The position numbers were made by a program, and so were the translations under genes. Shown here in pieces: positions 1 through 6,123 of a DNA stretch of 6,123 nucleotides. Position 1 is the stretch's first letter; each line of letters starts with the position of its first letter. Under the pieces are notes generated by a model that was given only the letters and a program-made list of their open reading frames with translations, ran no database searches and was not told the origin of the DNA. The DNA is taken from the NCBI GenBank assembly GCA_030642185.1, contig DAOWOG010000085.1, positions 1 through 6,123 on the forward strand. Direction: 5' to 3'. This DNA is from Helicobacteraceae bacterium. Lineage in GTDB: Bacteria > Campylobacterota > Campylobacteria > Campylobacterales > Sulfurimonadaceae.

Positions 1-636
1 ATCGCGTTTAAAACTTATCGGAATCGTCTTACTGCTCTCGATCACCAGACGCAGTGTATTGGGATTATACTGTGCAAGTCGGATACGTTTGATCTCTTTG
101 TGCTTGATCGTATGTTTTTTTGTCTGCACGCCATGAATCTCAAAAACATAGCGAAAGCGCCTCTTCCTTTTATCTAAAATGGTAAAGTAGTTGATACCTT
201 TTGCATTGAGTCTGGAATCAAATGAGAGTACAAGATCACCTTTATTCCACTGGATAGATTCCAGACGTTTCTGACCTGTCACTTTGATCTTTTTTTTCGT
301 CGTTTTCTTTTTAGGACTGATCTTCTTTTTCTTTACCTCTTTTTTACCCTGAGGCGTTCCCTGTTTGAACTTTTCAAGTTTTTTAGCATACTGTGATACA
401 TCAATACGGAGTTTTCTACCTGATGCCACGATCCCCTTCAGGCAGTCATAACATACTTGTTCATTGCCTTCAACCAGAGCATTAATATAAAGCTGTTTAT
501 AGGCATCGTATGCCTTGAATTGATTGCTTTTTGAGCGGCTTTTAAGATGTTTATCTGCCTGCTGCAAAAGCTGCTGATTTGTAGCAGCATTCGCAAGGAG
601 AGTCAGTAAGAGAAGAAGGGAAAAAACACGCAGCAT
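1..636 (-). CDS. amiA: N-acetylmuramoyl-L-alanine amidase, N-terminal part (AMIN-type domain), 3' end outside the window
   Basis: The frame is open from the ATG at 636 to the window edge, giving 212 residues with no stop. Residues 1-17 look like a Sec signal peptide: an Arg at position 3, a Leu-rich core and an Ala-Asn-Ala end. Next comes a helical-looking segment (about 20-92) with a C-x2-C pair (Cys62, Cys65), then a very Lys-rich linker (about 98-118). From about 124 there is a beta-rich stretch resembling an AMIN domain, which in this family targets the enzyme to peptidoglycan or the division site. The zinc-dependent Amidase_3 catalytic domain would follow and is not in the window, so the activity is inferred mainly from gene order: amiA follows the tyrS/NMO pair in Campylobacter and Helicobacter. 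The expected product is a periplasmic enzyme that cuts the bond between N-acetylmuramic acid and L-alanine to separate daughter cells. The start lies 8 bp after the upstream stop and has no clear Shine-Dalgarno, suggesting translational coupling. The signal peptide is clear; the product name is moderately sure. Confidence 0.72.
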   Translation of the reverse strand, partial: MLRVFSLLLLLTLLANAATNQQLLQQADKHLKSRSKSNQFKAYDAYKQLYINALVEGNEQVCYDCLKGIVASGRKLRIDVSQYAKKLEKFKQGTPQGKKEVKKKKISPKKKTTKKKIKVTGQKRLESIQWNKGDLVLSFDSRLNAKGINYFTILDKRKRRFRYVFEIHGVQTKKHTIKHKEIKRIRLAQYNPNTLRLVIESSKTIPISFKRD

Positions 637-644
637 GTAAGGTG

Positions 645-1736
645 TTATTCGCCCTGAGTCAATTTTTCCATCAGTGCTTTGACAGAGATGATTTCGGTGA
701 TTCGGTAGCCGTTCGTACCTGAGAAAAAGAGACCGAACTCTTTATTGCCTTCATAAGCGTCACTTAAACGGTCTGCAATACAAAAACCAACCTCTTTGGC
801 CTCTTCACCACGGTTACACGGAGCAACACAGTTTGAGATACATTTGATGTCCGGTCCGGTACGTGTGGCGATCAAATCTGTCAGGTTTGTATGAACACCG
901 CGCGCCGGGTAGCCGACCGGTGATCCCATCAACTGAATATCTTCTTCCTTGGCTGCCAGCAAAACCTCTTTGAAGTTATCATGGGCATCACACTCATGTG
1001 TCCCGATAAAACGTGTGCCCATCTGAACACCGCGTGCTCCCAGCTCCATCATCTCGTCAATATCATTTTTATCCCAGACTCCACCGGCAGCGATCACGGG
1101 GATATCACCCCATTTAGCCGCTTCTTCTACGACAGGTTTCACAAGATTCTCAAGCTGATTTTCTTCCATCGCACACTGCTCATACGTAAAGCCCTGGTGC
1201 CCGCCGCTTTTAGGACCTTCCAGTACCACGGCATCCGGCAGACGGTTATAACGTTTCTGCCACCGTTTACAGATGATTTTCAGTGCTTTGGCTGATGAAA
1301 CAATCGGAACCAGGGCAACATCCGGATAATCTTCTGTAAATTCAGGCATATTTGTCGGCAGTCCCGCTCCGGTAATGATGATGTCAGCTCCTGCTGCACA
1401 GGCATCAGTGACAACACGGCCATAATCGTTAATGGCGTATAGGACATTACAGGCAAGAGGAGCATCACCGCAAATCTTGCGGGCATTTTCAAAAATTTTT
1501 GCCAGGCCTTCCGGCGAGTAGAAATTTGCAGCATCCAGCGGACGCTCTGATACGAGCTTCTGCACATGAACCTTATTTTCATAATAACCGGTTCCTACCG
1601 AACTGATCACACCCAGTCCCCCCTCTTTCGAGACGGTTCCGGCAAGTTGATCCCAGCTGATTCCGACACCCATACCGCCTTGAACGATAGGAATCTGAAT
1701 CGTATATTTTCCGATTTTCAATGGAGCAAAACTCAT
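645..1736 (-). CDS. Nitronate monooxygenase / FabK-like FMN-dependent TIM-barrel flavoprotein
   Basis: This 363-residue protein belongs to the NMO (2-nitropropane dioxygenase) family, cytoplasmic FMN-binding TIM barrels. Visible landmarks are QGGMG at 19-23 (N-terminal FMN loop), ITGAGLP at 121-127, SGGHQG at 177-182 (His180 matches the conserved active-site His of the GGH motif), IPVIAAGGV at 212-220 and GVQMGTRFIGT at 236-246 (phosphate-binding strands). The family includes nitronate monooxygenases, the enoyl-ACP reductase FabK and PfaD-like proteins; the sequence does not decide between them, so the true substrate is unknown. A C-terminal cysteine set, C-x3-C-x3-C-x11-C (Cys299, 303, 307, 319), is not part of the textbook NMO or FabK fold and could bind a metal or Fe-S cluster. 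The ATG overlaps the tyrS stop by one base (TAATG). AAAGG at 1744-1748, 7 nt upstream, is a good ribosome binding site. Homologues sit between tyrS and amiA in Campylobacter and Helicobacter (recalled knowledge). Confidence 0.88.
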   Translation of the reverse strand: MSFAPLKIGKYTIQIPIVQGGMGVGISWDQLAGTVSKEGGLGVISSVGTGYYENKVHVQKLVSERPLDAANFYSPEGLAKIFENARKICGDAPLACNVLYAINDYGRVVTDACAAGADIIITGAGLPTNMPEFTEDYPDVALVPIVSSAKALKIICKRWQKRYNRLPDAVVLEGPKSGGHQGFTYEQCAMEENQLENLVKPVVEEAAKWGDIPVIAAGGVWDKNDIDEMMELGARGVQMGTRFIGTHECDAHDNFKEVLLAAKEEDIQLMGSPVGYPARGVHTNLTDLIATRTGPDIKCISNCVAPCNRGEEAKEVGFCIADRLSDAYEGNKEFGLFFSGTNGYRITEIISVKALMEKLTQGE

Positions 1737-2935
1737 TATTTAACCTTTGCGCGGGCAAATTTTCGTTTACCCACCTGCAATATATATTCACCGGCTTCCA
1801 GCTGAAGCTGCTCATCAGTGACTTTTTTCTGGTCTATTTTAACAGCCCCTTGCTTAAGGTCTCGCCGTGCCTGTGAAGTAGATGGTGCAATTTTGCAATC
1901 TTGTAAAGCTTTTGCGATCCAGATCGGCCCTTCAAGCTCGAATTCTGCTATATCGCTCGGCAGTTGATTCTTGGCATGGACCTTGTCAAATTCTGCTTTT
2001 GCACTTTGGGCAGCCTCTTCACCATGAAAACGTGCCGTGATCTCTATCGCCAAAGCCTCTTTGACTTTTTTCGGATGCTGCGTGCCATCTGCAACACCGA
2101 ATTTCAATACTTCGATCTCGTCCAGAGAAAGTGCACTTAACAGTTCATAATAACGCCACATCAGGTCATCAGAGATACTGAGTACTTTACCGAACATATC
2201 ATTTGGCGCGTCTGCCACGCCGATGTAGTTGTTCAGACTTTTACTCATCTTCTGAATGCCGTCAAGCCCTTCAAGGATCGGCATCATCAATACTGCCTGC
2301 TCCTTGCCAATTTCATACGCACGCTGAAGATGACGTCCCATCAAAAGGTTAAACTTCTGATCCGTTCCGCCCAATTCAATATCGCTTTTAAGATGAACAC
2401 TGTCGTAGCCTTGAAGCAGCGGGTAGATAAACTCACTGATAGAGATCGATGTACCGTTTTTGTAACGCTTTTCAAAGTCATCACGCTCGAGCATGCGTGC
2501 GACATTATGTGTCGTCGTCAGTTCCAGCATTCCGGCTGCACCTAACGGGTTGATCCAGTCCGCGTTAAACAAGACTGTTGTTTTCTCAGGGTCAAGAATT
2601 TTAAAGACCTGTTCTTTATAACTTTCGGCATTTTTTACGATTGCCTCGGGAAGCAGTTTTTTACGGGTTTCACTCTTGCCGGTCGGATCCCCGATCTGGG
2701 CCGTAAAATCACCGATAATAAACTGTACATTTGCCCCGTATTTCTGGAAAGTCGCCAATTTATGCAGCAGCACGGTATGCCCAAGATGAAGGTCAGGTGC
2801 GGTCGGATCAAATCCCGCTTTAACCGTAAATGTCTCCCCTTTTTCAATATAGGCTTTCAGGAGCTTTTCAATACGCGCTTCATCAATAATTTCTGCTGTT
2901 CCACGCCTTATTTCCCGTAATGCTTCTTGTATCAT
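1736..2935 (-). CDS. tyrS: Tyrosyl-tRNA synthetase (TyrRS)
   Basis: This class I aminoacyl-tRNA synthetase joins L-tyrosine to tRNA-Tyr using ATP in the cytoplasm. Counting from the chosen start, the 399 residues show the ATP-binding HIGH-type motif HLGH at 50-53, [14 protein letters not shown] at 75-88, the tyrosine/tRNA pocket segment YPLLQGYD at 171-178, GGTDQKFN at 189-196 and the KMSKS loop at 229-233. A C-terminal S4-like RNA-binding domain covers about 341-399 ([13 protein letters not shown]). KMSKS, rather than the KFGKT form seen in E. coli, together with the overall pattern fits the TyrZ-like branch of TyrRS. The frame extends 11 codons further upstream to an ATG at 2968. The ATG at 2935 is preferred because it has AAGGA 10 nt upstream, avoids overlapping spoT, and gives an N-terminus ([12 protein letters not shown]) that aligns with Campylobacter TyrS. 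The stop TAA shares a base with the next ATG. No T-box leader is possible in the 13 bp gap. Confidence 0.97.
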   Translation of the reverse strand: MIQEALREIRRGTAEIIDEARIEKLLKAYIEKGETFTVKAGFDPTAPDLHLGHTVLLHKLATFQKYGANVQFIIGDFTAQIGDPTGKSETRKKLLPEAIVKNAESYKEQVFKILDPEKTTVLFNADWINPLGAAGMLELTTTHNVARMLERDDFEKRYKNGTSISISEFIYPLLQGYDSVHLKSDIELGGTDQKFNLLMGRHLQRAYEIGKEQAVLMMPILEGLDGIQKMSKSLNNYIGVADAPNDMFGKVLSISDDLMWRYYELLSALSLDEIEVLKFGVADGTQHPKKVKEALAIEITARFHGEEAAQSAKAEFDKVHAKNQLPSDIAEFELEGPIWIAKALQDCKIAPSTSQARRDLKQGAVKIDQKKVTDEQLQLEAGEYILQVGKRKFARAKVK

Positions 2936-2945
2936 TTTTATTTTA

Positions 2946-2950
2946 TCCTT
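2946..2950 (-). promoter_or_regulatory. Ribosome binding site deciding the tyrS start
   Basis: AAGGA lies 10 nt before the ATG at 2935 and overlaps the spoT stop codon (TAAGGA). The alternative ATG at 2968 has no such element. This site therefore sets the 399-residue reading of TyrS and suggests that ribosomes finishing spoT could reload here. Confidence 0.75.
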
Positions 2951-5105
2951 AATTACTTCGGTACGCATCGTCCGTGCGTATAAATTGTATGATTTTAATT
3001 TTTTTATCTATTTTACCGCGCAGACGGTTAAGATCGCCTTCCGCACTGTGAAAGTCCAGTTCACAAAGCTGAACATGTTCCTCTTTTTCTTTACCGAGTT
3101 CAATACTGTTGATCTCAATGTCAAGCTTGGCCAGATAGGTTAAAAAACCTGCCAGTGCCCCTTTGGCATTGTGCATACTGACAATGAGATGATAATGATG
3201 AATATTTTTATTGATCCATCCGATAAAGAGCATCGGCTCCTGATCTTCAATCATCTGTGCGGCATGCTGACACATCTTATGATGAACATGGGCCTTGCCT
3301 TTGTCATAAAAAGCAACAATTTCATCACCCGATTTCGGATGGCAGCAGTAGTCAAATACGATATCGGAAATATGATGATTGGAAAAAACTTCCAAGGAAC
3401 CGAAAACATACGACTTGAGTTTAAAACGATGCGATGTCAAAAAACTGCTTAACCGACCGCCATGATGCCGCTCTTCGACATAACGGTTCAGCTGCTCTCT
3501 CAGGTAGTCAACATCTACGGCAGCTTTTGAGCGGTTGTCATACCAATCATTCTCTTTCAGCCAGATTGCGATCCTCTCTGGAGGGAGTTCCATAATACAC
3601 GATAAAATCAGTGTGGCACTTTGCGAATTAACCGCACGGATGCGATGCTTACAGTTACTTCGGATATTGCTCTTTGCCCGGGATGTTTTAATAGCATCCA
3701 TCCAGCTGCAGCGCAACACCTTTTCATCTGCTGTGTTGACCTGGATAATATCACCATTATGCAGTTCAGTCAGCAGACTCACTTTTTCTTTATTGATCCA
3801 ACAGTTTTCTGCATTGTCACCGATTTCGGTATGAACGGCATAGGCAAAATCCAGTGCGACCGAACCCCTCGGCAGAGTAAAGACCTTTCCCTGCGGGGAG
3901 AAGACACTGATGTCCTCACTGTAAAGATCATTTTTGATTAACTCATAAAAATCTTCAATAGACTCATTTTGATATTGGAGATTATCCAGCCAGTCCAGGT
4001 TGATATTCTCATTTTCACCGCTTTTATATTTCCAGTGCGCAGCAACACCTAGTTCCGCCGTCTGGTGCATATCAAACGTACGGATTTGCACTTCAATAAT
4101 TGCCGTATCATTAAAAACTGTCGTATGCAGAGTCTGATAGCCATTGTCTTTTGCAATAGCTATGTAGTCTTTAAAACGTGAACTGAGCGGTTGAAAATTG
4201 AGATGGATCAGCCCGAGTATCTTATAGCAGTCGACTGGTTTTTTCACCAGTATACGAATGGCGAGCAGGTCCAGTATCTCATCGATGCCGATACCCTTAC
4301 GCTGCATTTTGAGATAAATTGAGTAGTGGTGCTTCACCCGGCTCAATATCTCAAAACTATCAAGCGTAAACCCGTTTTTAAGCAGAAGCTTAGTCACTTT
4401 TTGGCGAAATGCATTAAGCCTGATCTGCATCGTAGAATAGTTTTCATCCAAATATCGTTCAATGGCTTTTTTTTCATCCTCAAAAAGATAGGTAAAACTT
4501 AAATCTTCAAGCATATTTTTTAAAAATGAAATACCGAGACGGTGTGCAATCGGCGCATAAACAACCACGGTCTCTTCAGCAATTCGTCGCTGTTTATCCT
4601 TTTTAAGGGCATCCAGTGTGAGCATATTATGCAGTCTATCACACAGTTTAACCACCAGTACCCGTACATCTTCAATCGATGCCAGCAGCATTTTACGAAA
4701 AGAGAGGGCCGATGCCACCAGTTTTTCATCAGAATTCGAAGGGATCAACTGGGCATCACGGATAGTATCGATCTTGGTCAGACCTTCAACCAGATGTGCC
4801 ACATCGGCACCATACTGCTCACTGACCTCTTCTACCGTTGTCGGAGTGTCTTCAACCACATCATGCAGTAAAGCCGCTACAACCATGGCTTCATCTTCTG
4901 TCAATGAAGCGACAATAGCTGCAACCAGGATGGGGTGCACGACATACGGTTCACCACTTTTTCTGAACTGCTCTTTATGTGCTTCAATAGAAAAAGAGAG
5001 TGCGTGATGCAAGGTATCATTGGGGGTTATTAAAGAGAAAAGATACTCGGTGGCAGCGTCAATCTCATGGATTGTTTCTATTTTACTGATATCAACTTGA
5101 CTCAC
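2949..5105 (-). CDS. spoT: Bifunctional (p)ppGpp synthetase/hydrolase, long RelA/SpoT homologue
   Basis: This 718-residue protein makes and degrades the alarmone (p)ppGpp in the stringent response. The hydrolase (HD) domain is intact: His57, His81-Asp82, Glu85-Asp86 and Asp156 match the manganese and catalytic residues of Rel from Streptococcus equisimilis. The synthetase is also intact: Arg256 in RVKHHYS, Mg-binding Asp279, NGYQTLHT at 321-328 and Glu338 in EVQIRT. RFKD at 310-313 is the RxKD signature of bifunctional Rel/SpoT, as opposed to the ExDD of synthetase-only RelA. After these come a TGS domain (about 398-460), a helical linker, a zinc-finger-like segment (Cys587-Cys588 ... His608-x3-Cys612) and an ACT domain (about 637-712). 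Both active sites appear functional. In this phylum the gene is usually the only long RSH (recalled). The start is GTG: an in-frame stop lies four codons upstream, and AAAGAG at 5111-5116 is 5 nt before it. The stop TAA overlaps the tyrS ribosome binding site. Confidence 0.97.
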   Translation of the reverse strand: MSQVDISKIETIHEIDAATEYLFSLITPNDTLHHALSFSIEAHKEQFRKSGEPYVVHPILVAAIVASLTEDEAMVVAALLHDVVEDTPTTVEEVSEQYGADVAHLVEGLTKIDTIRDAQLIPSNSDEKLVASALSFRKMLLASIEDVRVLVVKLCDRLHNMLTLDALKKDKQRRIAEETVVVYAPIAHRLGISFLKNMLEDLSFTYLFEDEKKAIERYLDENYSTMQIRLNAFRQKVTKLLLKNGFTLDSFEILSRVKHHYSIYLKMQRKGIGIDEILDLLAIRILVKKPVDCYKILGLIHLNFQPLSSRFKDYIAIAKDNGYQTLHTTVFNDTAIIEVQIRTFDMHQTAELGVAAHWKYKSGENENINLDWLDNLQYQNESIEDFYELIKNDLYSEDISVFSPQGKVFTLPRGSVALDFAYAVHTEIGDNAENCWINKEKVSLLTELHNGDIIQVNTADEKVLRCSWMDAIKTSRAKSNIRSNCKHRIRAVNSQSATLILSCIMELPPERIAIWLKENDWYDNRSKAAVDVDYLREQLNRYVEERHHGGRLSSFLTSHRFKLKSYVFGSLEVFSNHHISDIVFDYCCHPKSGDEIVAFYDKGKAHVHHKMCQHAAQMIEDQEPMLFIGWINKNIHHYHLIVSMHNAKGALAGFLTYLAKLDIEINSIELGKEKEEHVQLCELDFHSAEGDLNRLRGKIDKKIKIIQFIRTDDAYRSN

Positions 5106-5130
5106 AAATTCTCTTTATGTAAATTGGGGG

Positions 5131-5166
5131 AGTGCAAACGATCGCTAAAGCGTCATCATTTACACT
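5131..5166 (-). promoter_or_regulatory. Imperfect RNA hairpin in the rpoZ-spoT gap (spoT leader)
   Basis: On the transcribed strand, AGTGTAAATGAT (5166-5155) pairs with ATCGTTTGCACT (5142-5131) over 12 positions. It is capped, after a two-base GA bulge, by CGC-TTTA-GCG. Two of the twelve pairs are G-U in the minus-strand RNA; in a plus-strand RNA they would be A-C mismatches, so the fold favours the operon transcript. What follows is CCCCC then AATTT rather than a U-run, so it is not a standard intrinsic terminator. It ends 25 nt before the spoT GTG and leaves the ribosome binding site free. A role in mRNA processing, stability or spoT translation is inference. Confidence 0.6.
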
Positions 5167-5196
5167 GTTATCGAAGTAAGAACTACTCTTTGTCAA
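5167..5196 (-). promoter_or_regulatory. Possible sigma-70-type promoter for spoT
   Basis: TTGACA (5196-5191, a perfect -35 hexamer inside the last codons of rpoZ) and GATAAC (5172-5167, four of six matches to TATAAT) are separated by 18 bp and point at spoT. Transcription would begin within the first arm of the hairpin, so this RNA would lack part of that arm. The -35 box carries little weight in Campylobacterota, and the -10 lacks its final T, so this is a weak candidate. Confidence 0.25.
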
Positions 5197-5398
5197 CAAA
5201 TCCTGCAATCTTAATCAATCCGTTTGCAATTTCCATCAACGCCAAATCAGCCGCTTTAACTGTTTTCAGATCAACATTGAGTTTGCTTTGTGCACCGTCC
5301 TGAAGTTGTTTTGAACGTTTTGCTACGGCAATTGCCAGTTGGTAACGGTCTATATCTCCGTGCGCAAGTGCTTTTGCTGTTAATTCTTCTACTCTCAT
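5183..5398 (-). CDS. rpoZ: DNA-directed RNA polymerase omega subunit
   Basis: This 71-residue protein matches the omega subunit, which wraps the C-terminal end of beta-prime and helps RNA polymerase assemble. Recognisable parts are DRYQLAIAVAKRSKQL at 17-32 (the conserved first helix pair of omega) and ALMEIANGLIKI at 53-64. The length fits the family (about 70-90). The N-terminus reads MRVEEL. In E. coli the corresponding MARV end touches ppGpp bound at site 1 of the polymerase, and here Arg2-Val3 may be its partial equivalent. The gene sits directly upstream of spoT; rpoZ-spoT is also a pair in E. coli, though there the upstream partner is gmk rather than pyrH. The ATG at 5398 has AAGGA 9 nt upstream (5408-5412) and lies 16 bp after the pyrH stop. 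The stop is TAG, and a promoter-like -35 element lies within the last codons. Confidence 0.95.
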   Translation of the reverse strand: MRVEELTAKALAHGDIDRYQLAIAVAKRSKQLQDGAQSKLNVDLKTVKAADLALMEIANGLIKIAGFVDKE

Positions 5399-5414
5399 CT
5401 CTTTTTATCCTTCT

Positions 5415-6123
<709 letters not shown>

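Noticed and set aside
290..297. Run of eight T (A on the coding strand) in the Lys linker of the amidase as a phase-variable tract
   Set aside because: An equal run of eight occurs in spoT at 4467-4474, so it is explained by AAA/AAG lysine codons and is too short to be convincing.
1279..1582. Minus-strand 100-codon frame inside the NMO gene, and short ones inside tyrS and spoT
   Set aside because: They are alternative frames of genes with clear family motifs; no ribosome binding site or recognisable product.
2936..2968. Upstream ATG at 2968 as the tyrS start (410 residues)
   Set aside because: It would overlap spoT by 20 bp, has no ribosome binding site, and adds residues not seen in Campylobacter TyrS; the ATG at 2935 has AAGGA at the right distance.
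3535..5007. Plus-strand open frames of about 100-130 codons opposite spoT, and similar ones opposite pyrH and the NMO gene
   Set aside because: They lie wholly antisense to well-conserved genes, resemble no family I know, and have unstructured composition typical of shadow frames.
5131..5166. The rpoZ-spoT hairpin as a rho-independent terminator
   Set aside because: It is followed by CCCCC and a mixed AATTT stretch instead of a U-run, and it stands before an essential downstream gene with a weak promoter.

Overview
The window is a stretch of chromosome from a Campylobacterota bacterium (formerly Epsilonproteobacteria). All six genes lie head to tail on the minus strand. Reading in the direction of transcription, the order is pyrH (5' end cut off), rpoZ, spoT, tyrS, an FMN-dependent nitronate monooxygenase/FabK-like gene, and an N-acetylmuramoyl-L-alanine amidase (3' end cut off). 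From memory, this is the same gene order as in Campylobacter jejuni and Helicobacter pylori. The protein sequences also look like that phylum. The base composition looks moderate, above that of Campylobacter, which would suit an environmental member such as Sulfurovum, Sulfuricurvum or a relative; the genus is a guess.

Layout: 6123-5415 UMP kinase (PyrH); 16 bp gap; 5398-5183 RNA polymerase omega (RpoZ); 77 bp gap; 5105-2949 bifunctional (p)ppGpp synthetase/hydrolase (SpoT/Rel), starting with GTG; 13 bp gap; 2935-1736 tyrosyl-tRNA synthetase (TyrS); 1-base overlap; 1736-645 NMO-like flavoprotein; 8 bp gap; 636-1 secreted amidase, N-terminal part only. There is no gene-free stretch longer than 77 bp. 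No RNA genes, mobile elements, CRISPR arrays or phage genes are visible.

The tight spacing suggests one operon. Its themes are nucleotide supply (UMP to UDP), transcription (omega), the stringent response (ppGpp made and removed by SpoT), tRNA charging and cell-wall hydrolysis. The one place with room for separate control is the rpoZ-spoT gap. It holds a long, imperfect hairpin whose two irregular pairs are G-U in the transcribed strand. A promoter-like TTGACA/GATAAC pair sits directly upstream of it. These, and a conserved-looking four-cysteine motif in the NMO-like protein, are the items most worth a second look. Otherwise this is an ordinary housekeeping region, and I see no sign of a new system.
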